Assembly (NCBI GenBank): GCA_015680685.1
Contig: MNCI01029312.1
Span: 56,792-120,791, forward strand
Reading direction: 5' to 3'
DNA: 64,000 nt
Source of the DNA: Gnetum montanum
Lineage: Eukaryota > Streptophyta > Gnetopsida > Gnetales > Gnetaceae
In this document: positions 44,800-57,885 of the stretch, piece after piece
Numbering within the stretch: position 1 is the stretch's first letter
Layout of the letters: every line of letters starts with the position of its first letter
Position numbers and translations under genes: made by a program
The notes under the pieces: generated by a model
What the model was told of the DNA's origin: nothing
Seen by the model: the letters and a program-made list of their open reading frames with translations, nothing else
Database searches by the model: none

Positions 44800-47560
44800 A
44801 ATCAAGTGTTTTGAGGCTTCCATTCTGGCCTCAACGTGGAAATAGTGATTCTCAACATGGAAACCAATTAAAAAAAGTTTTGGACTAGTTGGAGGTTTAA
44901 AATTAAGGTTTTGAGACCTTCCCAAGGTAGCATAGGGCCAAATCCATCAAAAATACTCTGGAGGTCTGTAAAGGTCAAAAAGTAGGTTTTGGAGCCTTGC
45001 CCCTTTGTTTCAACATTCGCTAGCATGAAAGAAAGGGGTATTTGTGAAAAACCAATATTTAAGCCAAAATTAAGTCAAGCATGATCAAACAGGTAGCTAA
45101 GACCTAGATATGGAAGTTATACACCCTTTAGCTTCATTTTAAGGTAGTTTGAGTTGATTTTGAGTGTCAAAACATGTCAAAATGGCTTCCCTCCTTTTTC
45201 CCATGATGAGCATGATATACTCAACATGGAAGACAAGAGGGAAACTTTTGTTATAAATTTAGAGTGGATTAGGAGCACTTTAACTAGGTTTCTAGGCCCC
45301 TAGGGCTGTAGATCATGATTCTGCAAGTTTCTTACTAATTTTTGGCATGTTTGAAGGCTTTTTAAGGGAATTTAAGGTCTTCCCCACTTGTTTCCACACT
45401 AAGGAAGTTACTCAAATGTGGAATAATGGGGGGAATAAGTTTTGGAGATCAAAATGAAGTTAAAAAAGGAAAATATTAAGCCTATGAAGTCCTAGGCTTC
45501 TCTGATGTAGATCTTTGGCTTCTAGGAGTGTCCTCTTGTAACCAAAAGTGGAAAAGTAGTTTTCCCCCCTTAATTCCACGTTGCCTAGCATGGAAGGAGC
45601 CTTCCAAAACATGGATGAAACAAGAATCCCAAATCTATACCAATTCAAATCACAATCAACTATGCATGTTAGCCTCTAAAGTTGTTAGGGCTAAGGGCTA
45701 TGTCTCAATGTCAAAATTTGGTAGTTTTGAGCACTTCCAAGTGGTTTTTGAGCTTCCCCCCTTTTTACAAACTAGGACTAGGATTCTCAACATGGAAAAC
45801 TAGGGGGAATCATCTTTTGGATATTTGACATCAATTTCTTAAGGTTTGAAATCTACAATGGCTACTAACAAGGTTCTAAAGTGAATATAAGGTTGTTAGA
45901 CATCATTATAAGGTGTTTAGGAGCACCAAACAAGTTTCCCCTTGATTTTTCATGCTAGGGATATAGTGTTAAGTGTGGAAAAATTGATCCCTAGCATGGA
46001 AGAACCATATATTCTTGATTTGAACTAGTTTTAACCTTAGTCAATCATGCATGTGTGCCTCTATGGTTGCTGGGGTTAAGGACTAGGGCTTGAACTTAAG
46101 TTTGACTAGTTTGGAGGTTTCTTAGATGTTTTTTGAGCTTCCAAACTATTTTCCATGCTAGGGGTAGTGTGATCGATTTGGATACTAGGGGAAAGTAGCT
46201 TTTGGCTTTTGCATCATTTCTAGTCATGCATAGTGTTAATTGTTGCTACCTAGTATCGAAATTTGATTATTTTAGGAGCTTTTAAGCGGTTTTTGAGATT
46301 CCCCTTTTTTCCATGATAAGGCTTCTATTCTCAACATGGAAAATTAGGGGGAAAGGCTTTTTATCCATTTATGATCAATTTTGACAATCTTAAAGGTTTG
46401 AGGATGTGTAAATGAGGTTCTAGGACACACATAGGGCTTTCCAATGTTTGTTTGAGGTCTCTAGAATTTAATTTTGAGTTTTCCAAAAGTTTCCCCCATT
46501 CTTCCATGCTAGGAAGCATGGTGGAGGGAACTCCTAGCATGGAAAAACTTTAAGAACCCTAATTTTTACCATTTTTCATCATTTCTTGGTATCCATGTAG
46601 GCTTCTAATGTTGTTGGCATTGATTATTGATATCAAATGTCAAGATTTTCTTGTTTCAAGGGTTATTAAGAATTTTTTGGGCTTCCCCATATTTTTCCAC
46701 ATTGGGGCTTCCATGCTCATCATGGAAAATTGTGGGGAAGGGACTTTTAGCTTTTATGGTCAAATTAGATTATGCATGGGTGTCCATATGGTTGCTAGTT
46801 CTAGCCATCAATGTCTAAGGTTAAAATTAGGTCATTATGAAGGCTATGATGAGGTTTTTGGGCTTTCTCCCTTCTATCCATGTTAAGGGTGGGAGGTTTA
46901 GCATGTAAGAGGTCTCCCCTAACCAAGAAAGTAAAATCTAGGCTAGATTGATGGTCAATCGACCATGCATGTCAACCTCCATGGTTGTCGAGGTTGATAG
47001 TTAATGCTAGGTGTGAAGATCCATCAATTTGGAGACTTCTAAGTGCCTCATCTAGTTTTCCCCTTTTCTTCCAAGTTGGGCATGATGGCCCTAGTGTCTA
47101 TGACAAGGGGATGGTAGTTTTGTGCCATATTTAACCACTTTTGGGACTTTTGAAAGCTCCAAAGGATTTTGACAATGTCTAGGGGTCACCAAGCATCAAG
47201 AAATGGTCACCAGGTAGTTAATTTAGGTTATTTCTTGGCTTTCCCCCATCCATCCATGCTGAGTGTGAGATTCCTAATGTGGATGAAGCCTTCCCCAATA
47301 TGGAAACACCAAATCCTAAAGTTTCAACCAGTTTTGACTAGTTTTTATTAGGATTGGTGAGATTCTAGGGCTGTTGAAAATGCTTGGAGGGCTTCTTGAT
47401 CATGTGGGATCCACTTCAAAGTAAAAATTGGGCTAGATGGATGTTTGGAGGGTAAGAATGGATTTTAAACCCCTTCTTCCATGTTGGGAACTATTGCATC
47501 AACATGGAAACCCATGACATCTAGCTTCATCCTTGTCTCATCCACTTTTGGGAACTTGGG
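44800..47560. repeat. Hairpin repeat array of B (word TTCCATGCTAGG)
   Basis: Diverged units about 200-350 bp long contain TTCCCC..TTTTCCATGCTAGG, a gap, then CCTAGCATGGAAAA..GGGGGA. A clear stem is TTCCATGCTAGGA (46502-46514) with TCCTAGCATGGAA (46532-46544). Other units are near 45180-45240, 45390, 45570, 45770, 45950, 46150, 46310, 46690, 46870, 47070, 47250 and 47480. The array occupies the same place as the array of A but uses a different stem sequence. No coding potential. Confidence 0.75.
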
Positions 47561-48125
47561 GTTGAAAAAGATAGGCTTTGGTTACTAAAAATAGAAAAAT
47601 AGTTTTATTTTAATTATTTTGTAAAATTAAAGGCATGTTATCATGCTATTCATGGTATCCCCAGCATGGATGCATGGGAGTTAAGATTACAATATGGTTT
47701 TAGGTATCAAAATTGGAAAAATGCTCAGTGTTGATGTACTTTTTACTAAGAGAGAAGGTGCAGGGTGTGGCCCATAATCCAAGTATTTAAAATTTTCAAA
47801 AGGGAAAATGTTTCCCACCAAAAATCAATGTGAACTATATTTTCTCCCCTTTGCACTTCAGTGCACTTGGACTTATGATGCACTGAATTAGCAACTAGGG
47901 TTTCAAGGTATGTGTTTAGGTTTTAGATGAAGTTTATATGTGAAACTTCATAAGTTTTGATCATAATTATCATTCTACACTATCAAAACATTGGTGGAGA
48001 GCTTAGGAAAAGATTATTATGGTAGAGAACACCAATATTCACCATGGAGACCTCCCATCTCCCCTACAACCAGCGTAGAACACCTATTTCTCCTGATTTT
48101 CATCATTCCTAGGGTTGAGCCTACC
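47561..48125. other. Region upstream of the antisense gene in B
   Basis: AT-rich, non-coding stretch between the hairpin array and the first ATG of the antisense gene. It should hold that gene's promoter. AACTATATTTTCTCC near 47833 is a weak TATA-like match followed by a CT-rich stretch. Confidence 0.3.
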
Positions 48126-51100
48126 ATGGCACCTAAGCAATGAGGGGGAAAGAGTAGAAATCTTAAGATCCAAAAGATGGATGAGTCTTCCAAGGATCTA
48201 TCAAAGGTTCCCATGGCTATCTCCATCCAAGCCTCATCCGTCACCACTCTAAGGTAGGTAGTTCTACCAATTTTTGCCTTTGTTTTCTATGGTTTTTGTA
48301 GTTTTGTTTCCTATGTGTTGAAGTCATTATTTCCAAATATACTCTAGTGGAGTGATTAAAATGGAATATCAATGAAATACCACCTCCTATTTTGGCTTCT
48401 TCCATGTAGATCTATAGTCAATTTTTTGTTTTAGCTTTTGTAGATTAAATTTTGAACATACGGCTTGTTGTTTCATGCTTTTTCTCAAAATTTTGGGATA
48501 GGGCCATTTTCTTATATCTAGGCCTTAGGATTCATTAAATTAAATTTTTAAAAAATCCTACCACATTATTTTGGTGTGAATTTTAATGGGTTTCAATCAT
48601 TTCATCTATTTTCACTATGTTTCCATGGCTATGTAAAATCTAGGTTTTGAAAATATTTTAAGTTTTGGGCATGGAAACGCAAGCAATGTGGTGTATTTTT
48701 TTTCAAGAAAATGGCTGCATATTTTCAAAATTTTATGTAATTGGTTTGTATTTATTCATTTAATATTTTTAGTGGTTGTTGTATCATTTAATTTGACCTT
48801 GAAAAAATGAAGTTATGGCTATTTTCGTAACATTGCGCAGTTACGTTTCTCATGTTATTTTTGTAATTTCATGTGACCTCATGAATTTTTTTAAGAAAAT
48901 GGTAATGGTTTGGATATTTTCTAGTTATTTCTAAGTAGGTCTTGGCTTTAGCATTCCAATAGGAATCACTCCGATTGAACTTAAAATGATCTTTTTGAAA
49001 ATTTTTACTAAGCATGTGTAATAAGGATGTTTGTGCTATTTTTTGATTATTATCTAAATTGATGAATTTTTATTACATAAATAGAAATTTTTTTTAATTT
49101 TTTCTAAGCATGGTTATGTAGAACTTGATTTAAGCTTTCTAATGGTGGTGGAATCTCTCCATTTAGAGCTCAAATAAATTTTTGACGAATTTTTTAGCAA
49201 CCCTATGCAAAAAGAGGTCAATGGTGACAAGTATGGTTTTGGATAAATTTAGGTTATGTTTGATGTAGATATGGTTATACATTTTCGGTTATAATGGTCA
49301 TGGATATAAGGTTCATAATTTTAGGATTCTTTTCATGGTAGAATCACTAAAATCATAGCATAAATGAATTTTTTGTCTATGCCTATGTGAACAAGGAAAA
49401 ATTATGGTCATATCACATTACACATTTAGAAATGAAGGTGGTTGATATTTATAACTTAAGTTTTTATTTTGTTATCATGAAAAACTAATTCTTAACTTTA
49501 TTTTTTGAGAAGAGTAAAACCTTTTTCTATTTTGAGTAAGCATTTACTATGGCTACATGGTTTTTTAAAAGTTTATGATGCTTTTTCTAAATTTGTGCAT
49601 AGTTTAGATGTTCTTTTCCAAATTTATACATGCTTTGCATAATTTAGATGTTTTTTTTTTCTAAACTTATGCCTACATTTTTATAAATTTTTGCATAACT
49701 TAGACCAAGGTTTAGTTCTAGCTATAATTCTTTGGTTGTGATATTTTGATTATGGTAATAATTATTTTATGGAATTTCAAAAGCTAATTTTGATAAACAC
49801 CTTAGAGCTTTTTATAGAGGCTAATTTCACCTTCGACTAGATGTTTTTTCTATATCTACTAAGTAATTCCCTAATTTAAGGCTATGGAAGGTTGTAATAA
49901 TGTTTTCTTGTAAATTTATTAAGCTAATTTAGATAAGAACCTTAAAGCTTTTTACAGAGGCTAATTTCACCTCCAACTATTTTTTTTCCAAATTTGCTAA
50001 GTAATTCCAATTGGTCACAATGTTTTTTCTTTGCTTCATGTAGGGTCTTTTTGAGGCCCATCCTCATCATCATAAAGTTGGTGAGTATCTTGTGCTACAT
50101 TGGTTATCCCAAGACCAACACCTCATTGCATGACATGCTTTTTAAAATGCTCTCATTGTAGTTTCAACCTAGGGCAAGGAAATTCCTTGCCTACCTCCTT
50201 AAGAACTTTAGTGTGATGCCATGGTCACACTTATGTGTAGGTATTGCTAGGCTTGTAGTGGAGACCTTGCTACCTTAGGCATCTAGCCTGATTGTTAGAT
50301 TCATTACTAACAAGCCACCACCTAAAGATAGTAGGGGAACTAGTAGATTCCATAAGCCAATGTTAGCTTACAAAGATTTGGATGATGCCAGAGTATAGAC
50401 AGTATAATGCTAACAGTACTCTAATGGTGGTTCATAGAGCCCACATGTTATTCCAGAACCCACTGGACACCATGTATGAGGGGTGACCATGGTTATTGTA
50501 ATGCTTTTATGTTTTGGCTTGAACACCTTTTCTAATTTCATTGGTTCAACAAATTTCTTAGAGGTACAAGGTCAATGATCAAGGTTTGATCGTTAACAAT
50601 CAAACACTGGTAGTGGCTCAAACTTCTTTCGGAAAATTCACTAAGAGTCCTCAAATTAGAACTATTATGTATCAATAGTGAAGAGGGGAATTTGATGCAT
50701 ATGCCTCAAGATTCAACCTTGTATACAAGAAGTGCAAGGATGATAAGATGATGCACAACTAGTGGGAAGACACCGATACCATGGATGAGAACCTTGTAGC
50801 TACGACCTCCACTAAAATGACACTGAAGAAGAAAAGGAAAGGTAAGCATAAAGGCTATGGCTTCTAGTGTTTCATGGTTATAACTTTAAGTGTTTTATTA
50901 CTTTGCCTAGTTAAAATTTCTCATGTTGATGCTAAACTTTAGTTGTTGCTTCGTAGGGCCTTCCACCTCAGCTAATGTCAATATACCACTTTTAGGTTCA
51001 CATTATGAGGATACCCTTATCCTAAAGTTTGGTGAGGTGACATTAGCATAGGAGTGGCTAAAGGGAAAGGTGCCTAGGTACATTCAAGTAAACATCCATT

Positions 51101-53574
51101 TCATCCTTGTTGTAGAGATGTTGCATGTCATTGACTCCTTCAATGAGAAGGTTGATCATTTTAGCACCATCATCTAGGGTGTGAAGGTGAACATGGACAT
51201 GGGTGTGGGCCTCTTTCATGAGTTTTTTGGTGTCCCTACTAATGGGGAAAAGGTTTCCACCAGGATAGTAAGGGTAATGGATCATCATGATGAAGCTCTA
51301 GAGTGGCTTGATGCCAACATGGGCCACTCTAGAATTTTGATGGATAGCTTCACAAATGTTGATGTAAATAAATTCTATCCTTTGTTCAAGTCTAATGTTT
51401 TTTGTAAAATGTTATCACAAAAGAAGGTAATTGGCTAAGCATAGGGGTGGACCTTTAGGAAGGTCTTGATGGAGGATACCAAATTTGATTGGATGGCTAC
51501 TTTGGCCATCGAGCTTCAGGATGAGCTCCTTCAACTCTGTGCTAACACCTCTACAATAATCCACATGCACATTGCATTTTTTGTAGGTTATTTGAAGAGG
51601 TTTGAAGAGATTCTAATGGTGTATAGGAATAAACAATGGATTTCTCAAGACCCAAGCCAAATTTCTAGTCCTTAGATAGAGCACATTTATCCCATGGTAC
51701 AAGCCTAGAACCCACCAGAGGTGATGGATGATACATTATCCATCACCACTATGAATCTTGATGTTAGGCAATGTGAGTCTCCTAATAACACTAATGATGA
51801 TGAGCCTCTCATGTTTCCTGCTAGTGTCTAGGATGCTAGATGATGGGATATGAAGTTTGAGGGGGTATCTACATAGAAATTTAAGAGGCCTATGAAGGAG
51901 GCACCACTAGCATCAGACGAACCTATCTTGAAAAAGCTTAAGCTTAATCTTAGTTCATCACAATAGGAAATTACAGGTACACTTTGTTTAAATTTGGTGA
52001 TTTCATGTTTTAAAGTTCATGGCTACTTTATGGTTTCATGTGCTAACCCATTTTCTATGTGCTATGGTTGTAGACAAGCATCAGGCTATGGTAGCCCAAG
52101 CTTCCATAGAGGCACAACAAAGGCATGTAAAAAAGATGCTCCTAAAGCAACCTACGATTGAAGGATTTGTCGATGTAGATGTAGATGATCTAGATGCCTT
52201 GTCTGGTGAGGCAATACTAGGTACATCCCCCATCATCATCCTAGAGGAGGAAGAGAAGCTAGGTATGCCTATGCCTTAATATTTTCATTATATCTCATTA
52301 TTTATCTTTGGCTTTCATCCTAACCTTTTGATGATTGTTATGGTTACAGTAGTTCTTGAGCCACTAGTGCAAGCTCCCATCCCTAAGTTTCATGTGAAAC
52401 CATGGGTAGAGACTCCATACAAAGTGGAGTTCATGCATGGTATGGCTAAGGACATCATCAATTTGTGGCATTATGTTGCACCTAAGATAGGTAAGGATTT
52501 TTTTTTATGCTTTAGTTGTAGGATATGCTTGCATTATGGCTATCTTAGGTTGTGCATTATGTTTATGGTTGTATTTTATGCTTGTGTAGTGCCTTTTGAG
52601 GAGTGGGATCCTAGTAGAGAAATGGAGATATGATCTTCATTTAATCTTTCCTCTAACATATTTAGTGTACACTTGAAGTTTTATGAGATTGCTACTAATC
52701 TAGTAATGTAATGCACAAAAAATTCATGGGAGCTAGAAAGGTCCAATGAATCCCTATGGGAGGAAGTTTTGGCCTTAAAGAAAAAGACTCAATTACAAGA
52801 GGATATGATTAGAGATCTTTAAGACCATAAGGCCTTTGTGGAAGCCCAAGTGGCTAACTTAGGAAAATTGTAAACTAAGGAGATCACATGCACCCGCTAC
52901 TAGTATGTTAATTTAGGATAAAGTAGCTATCCTATGGGAGATGGTAGAATAATGTATGTAGATAGAGCTCATCTTCCAAAAGATTGAAATTGGAAGGATC
53001 ATTGCACTTGGATCCTAGAGTGGGGTAAGAAACAAAAGGCCCAAAAGTGACAGTACAAGGTAGATCATGAGGCGTACCTTAAGTGGATTAAGAAGTAGTT
53101 AGTTGAATAGCACAAAAGAGAGCTATTCATCTAGGGGATTTAGGTGGAGAGTGCTTATCAACTTTTTAAAAGTGCTCTCATGGTGGATCAATCCCCTACT
53201 ACTCATATTACAACTATTATAGGCAAGACCTTTATGATTGCTATTACTTGGGAGCCTCCTACTTGGAATCCTATAGATAAGATTGGCATTTTCTTTGACA
53301 TTAATCTTGGGGATGTTGACCAGATCAAGATGATGGAGGACAAGATCCTCCATTATTTGGGACCTTCCACTTATACCCCCAAAATTCATGGAGTTAGAAT
53401 CTACATAGGTTTGGTATATTTTATGCTTTTATTTTTATTTTTTTATGATTGTGGTTTTTCTTGTGGGTTGCTAACTAAATATATGTTATTGCATTTCAGG
53501 CCTTAGGAGACATTGGTGGCCCTAGTGGTGAGGGTGGAAATGATCCACCATTTCATCCTCTAGATACCACTTAG
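48126..53574 (+). pseudogene. Antisense multi-exon gene of element B (unknown protein, about 1,000 residues)
   Basis: This is the fullest copy. Proposed exons are 48126-48253, 50044-50482 (with a frameshift near 50400), 50562-50841, 50957-51976, 52074-52262, 52350-52490, 52590-53408 and 53500-53574. Nearly every border has a TAG or CAG acceptor and a GT donor. Notable peptides are ARKFLAYLLKNFSVMPWSH (exon 2), KSPQIRTIMYQ and KKKRKG (exon 4 equivalent), HEFFGVPTNGEKV, IHMHIAFFVGYLKRFEEI and DEPILKKLKLNL (long exon), an acidic VDVDVDDLDAL, a probable coiled coil ESLWEEVLALKKKTQLQED and the tail GGPSGEGGNDPP. A shares the same order and borders. About a dozen stops make it dead. It has no retroviral domain that I recognise and runs opposite to B's own genes. 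Confidence 0.7.
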
Positions 53575-53599
53575 TAGCCTCCATTAGTTTAGCTTGTTA

Positions 53600-53960
53600 G
53601 CTATTTTTTTTATTTTCATGTTGATGGCTATGATTTGCCCAGACTATGTTGTAGATGATGCATGGGATGACGTTGGTTGTGGCTCTATCAGCAACATGCA
53701 CCTGATGTATTTTCAATTGTCTTATGCATATGGTTATGAATAGAGGGACTATACTATCTTCACCATTTTGGGGATTAACTTTAATTTTGCTATCATGAGA
53801 TACAAGGTGCATTAAATTTACCTCCTTTGGTGAGGAAGGAATCATCACTACATGGATGGATTTCTTATTATTGGGGATATCCTTGCTAATGAGGATGGAA
53901 GTCAACATTTTGACTAGTGCCTCACGATGTGTGCCGAAATTCATGATCAAGTCATACAAA
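53600..53960 (-). pseudogene. Aspartic protease fragment of element B
   Basis: On the - strand the segment encodes LMHLVSHDSKIKVNPQNGED, then the active-site block QVHVADRATTNVIPC, and then stops. The flap half (ILGRPW) is missing: the sequence jumps to the end of the antisense gene. A still has the intervening 1.2 kb (16870-18100), so B has a deletion. As in A, the active-site Gly is Arg. Confidence 0.65.
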
Positions 53961-56700
53961 CTTAGGGTTGTGGTTTTCTAGTTGAGGGATTACCTCACTT
54001 GGTTCATTGCACTAAGGAATTTTTTATTATTGATCATGGACATGTCATCCTAGTTGTGCTTTACTTCCTTCATGCATCCCAAAATGCAAACTTCAGCTTT
54101 AGGTTGTGTTTGTTGGGTCTTTTCCTCATTGTTCTGATTGTAGGATTTAATGTCCTTCTATAGCTTGTTGGTTGGAGTGAGTTGGGTAAAGGAAATCATG
54201 GGTATAGTCAAAATGGAAGTGGCCTTCAGTGGGCCTCCTTCCTTTCATTCTTGTGTCTAGTTATCACTCTTTTTATCAAGTTTTTTCTTATGCTTCTTCT
54301 TTTATGTGGCTAAAGTTTTTTGGTGGTTAGCAGTTGGTTGTGAGGAAGAGGAAATAGTATTAATCATTACAAGGGATTATTTTGTAGTTGTTTGGACTAT
54401 GGATTCTTGGGTTGTGCTAGGTTTTAGTACCCTAATGAAAAAACATTCCCTAGGAGGCATTCATGATGGAACTCTTATGAAAAAGGGGGATCTTGAGTTG
54501 TGGGTAGTTGAAGAAGCCCTTTCATTATAAGGGGTATTCAAATCATGAATGGTTCTCTTGTAGGTGTCTAATTATCATTAATGTTGAATGTTGAAATGAT
54601 ATAGGGACTATCATTAGCATTCAATGGGTCTTTGTAGACCTGTATCAACTAGTTTTGTGGTCGAACTAGGTTGGAAGCATATAAGACTAGCTTCCACTTA
54701 TCTATCATCTTGTATAGGTAATATCTCAATGCAAGGCAAAAGTATATGTCATGACTAGGAAGCTAGTGATACTGGTAGAAGTGGTCTAACTTGAAGTATT
54801 TAGATAGTTGTAGGTCATCTTTCATTTCTCGAGAGGGATACTTGGCTATTTTGCATAACCACTCATATTTCTTTCACATGACTTTTATCATTTTTTTGTG
54901 TTGCATGCATTCACTTTTTAATAGTTGATCTAGTAACTTGGATGGTTTTAATGGCAGCATAGTATATTTGGACTTGTCCTTCCTTTCAAAGTTAGGTTTG
55001 GTTGTTGTCAATGTAGTGGCCCCAGAGGTTGATGGCTGGTTATTTTGATTATTATTAGGGGCCTTGGATGGATTGACCTTTAGCCCCTCATTTGTAGTAT
55101 TTTCTTCTTTTGTTATAGTTGCTACAGTTGTGTAGTTTTGCTTACTCTTTTCTTTATCTCTTCATGCATGTTGATTTTAAAATGTTACATAGGCTAGATC
55201 ATGACTTTCCTCTGCAACATCTTCTATGTTTTTGGTTTGTGAGAATGCTTGGCTAGGAGACCATGGGTCAAGGTAGTAGAGTTTATACTTGATAAATAAA
55301 TTTACTACCCACTTGAATATGGCTAACAAGTGGGCTTTGGCTATAGTCTCTTGTATTTTATTTAGTAGTTCATTCCACCACTAGATGAATTTTTGCATAG
55401 GCTCTAGGAATCCCTGCATGACCTTCATGAGTTGATCAAGTGTTGTGTCTGGCTTCAAGCTATACTTCAAGCAATTGACAAAATAGGCATCTAAGCCCTC
55501 CAAAGAGGATATGGATCCCATAGGTCATGCATAATACAAATCATGTTCTTTTCCAATTAAAGACATAGGAAAAATCCTCATGATGGTGTGAGGCCATGGC
55601 TACAAGAGTAAGAATTTGGATCAAAAGATGATAAGGTAAGCATTAGGATCACCTTCTTCATTATATTTGCTAAATTGGAGAATAGGGACACTAGGAAGAA
55701 GTGTTAAGGGTGGGACTAGAAAACTTATGGTCCTGGTAGAAGTTCATAATCTTGACAATTATGAAGTAGAGGCTTTAAACCACTTCAACTCCTCTATTAG
55801 GTCTTGGATGATTTGGAAAGCTTGATCCAGACCCTGTGATGGCTCTATTGGTTGTGGGGTTTGTACATAAGGTTGTGGCATCTATTGTGAGGCTTGTGGC
55901 CTTGCTATGGGTTTCATGATAGAAGGAATATGGTGTGTTATGGTTATGGCTCATGGACCAAACAAAGAAAAGGATGTTTGTGCTGATACTTGAGGTAAAA
56001 ATAAGACAAATTGGATGTGTGACCATTGAGTTGCTTGGGATCCCATGTTGGGCCTTGCATAGGTAGTTAATGGATTTGAAGTGGTAAAAACCATTATTGA
56101 TGGTTGCACCAATTGAGACCATGTGGCAAATGACATAGTTGTGGATCATAGTTTGTGGCATTGATTGAGTTTGATGCATGGTTATGACCGGTGTCGGGTC
56201 AACTGTAAAAGATGGCAACACCATGTCTATGGAGAAAACAAAGGCTTGAGAGGAAGGCACTGTGGCTTTAGGGGTTGCTTATTGGAACAATTCCCCCAAG
56301 ATGTTTTTGGGCTCAAATTCTAACCTAAATTCTTCCTCCTCTTCCTATTGTTCCTTGGAGCTATGGTTTTCATCTTCTTCCATCATCTCAATCAATTAGG
56401 CTAGTATACCCACATAGATATTAGATAGAGGTATCTAGTCATAGGGGAAGGGATGTACTTCCCATTATGGTGGGTAACTACAAACTCCATTCCAAATGTG
56501 GAATCACATGTCAACGTATATTTTGGCACAAATGAAGTTGTATCAATATTCATTTATGATTACAAAATCAAGACTTTTCTCTCTAACCCTAAAATATTAC
56601 CTACATTCAATGATAACAATTTGTTGGTTAGGACCTTTACTAATGAAGGTGAGGGGAAACTTGTTAGATTCCTAAAAGAGATGGCTATGATGTTGTGAAT
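53961..56700 (-). pseudogene. Gag of element B
   Basis: On the - strand the N-terminal region includes NGKYIPSPMTRYL (near 56460) and, from 56260, a stretch open for 161 codons. The capsid domain follows near 55600-55250 with IMRIFPMSLIGKEHDLYYA, GSISSLEGLDAYFV and KPDTTLDQLMKVMQG. Next come a charged linker (NQHA..RDKEKSKQN) and a zinc-knuckle-like area near 54850-54700. It matches gag of A, C and N in order. Stops are frequent. Gag packages the RNA in the particle. Confidence 0.7.
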
Positions 56701-57858
56701 GGATTAAAACAAGGCTATAAATTATAAAATATAAGTAAATTCTAGTGAATGGAATTTAAAAATGTTTAAAAGAAACAAAAACAATTGAAAATTAAGTACT
56801 TACTAAAATTTGTCAAAAATGGAAAGCTAAAAACATTAATATTCAACACCCTCTACATTAACCTCCTAGTTTCCTTTATGTTAGGTATGATAGGGGGGAA
56901 AGAAGTGGGATGAGATAATGAAAATCTCATGCCTTATTATTTCAATGTTGGAGAGAGGAGGGAAATGTTTGAAGGCCAAAATGGAAACCTAATAATTTCC
57001 AAAGATGGTTTTGGCAAGCTGCCAATTTTTACCACAAAGGAGAGGTAAGTAAGTTTGGTTGGTATGAAAACCAATGTTAGTTTTATGGTAAAAATGTGGA
57101 AGAAAAAATTAAATGGTTGTTAAGGCTTCTACATTGGTTTTTTTCTAAAAAATTACAATAGATGTTGTAAAATTTTAGCATCCAAACCACCTACAACTCC
57201 CACGCTAGGAGTTTTGCTATAGTGGGGAAGGGGCAACATTACATTTCTTGGGAGTTTTGGCTTTAGAAAATTAGGAAATGGCTTTCAACTTGCAATTTTG
57301 GCAATGGAACAAAAGTAGATCTGATCATTAAGTTGGTAACAAACCTCATCCATGCTAACCTTCCAACTACCTCCATGCTAGGTATGGAAAGATGGGGAGG
57401 AAAGAAAGAGAGTGAGATGATGAAAATATCACACCTCCTACCTCAACATTAATGAAGGGAAGGCTAAAAACTGAAGTGGAAAGTTGGTGTTTTTTCCACT
57501 AAAATTGGTTTTAGCCAACTACCAATTTTCTTAGCTTGGAAGAATGGGGGCAAGCCAACTTATAGAAGAGTTTAACCACCCACTTTAGAAACTAGAGAAT
57601 AAAATATTGGTAGTAAAAAGGAAAAATAAGGAGGAAAGAGATACCAATGATATCTTTGGGCTATAAAATTCATAGCAAGTGTTGTGAAAATTCAACACCC
57701 AACCACCTACAACTTTCATGCAACAATTTTGGTCATAGGGGGAAAAAGATAAGAATTGATTCTTCAAAGGTTTTGGCTTCAAAAAATTTAAAGAAAATTT
57801 TGTAAATGACCATGTTGGTAAGAGGGAATACTAATTTTGAACATTGAAATTGTATAGA
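56701..57858. repeat. 5' leader of B, two diverged tandem copies of about 500 bp
   Basis: 56850-57340 and 57345-57840 are similar at many points. Examples are GGGGAGGAAAGAAAGAGAGTG beside GGGGGGAAAGAAGTGGGATG, and AACCACCTACAACT beside ACCACCTACAACTC. The units contain AACTACCAATTTT-type inverted words. No gene is seen. Confidence 0.6.
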
Positions 57859-57877
57859 GGCCCTCCTTCTAGCATCA
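57859..57877 (-). other. Candidate primer-binding site of B
   Basis: The - strand reads TGATGCTAGAAGGAGGGCC, eight bases after the 5' LTR end. One difference from the site in N. Confidence 0.55.
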
Positions 57878-57885
57878 AGAAAAAC

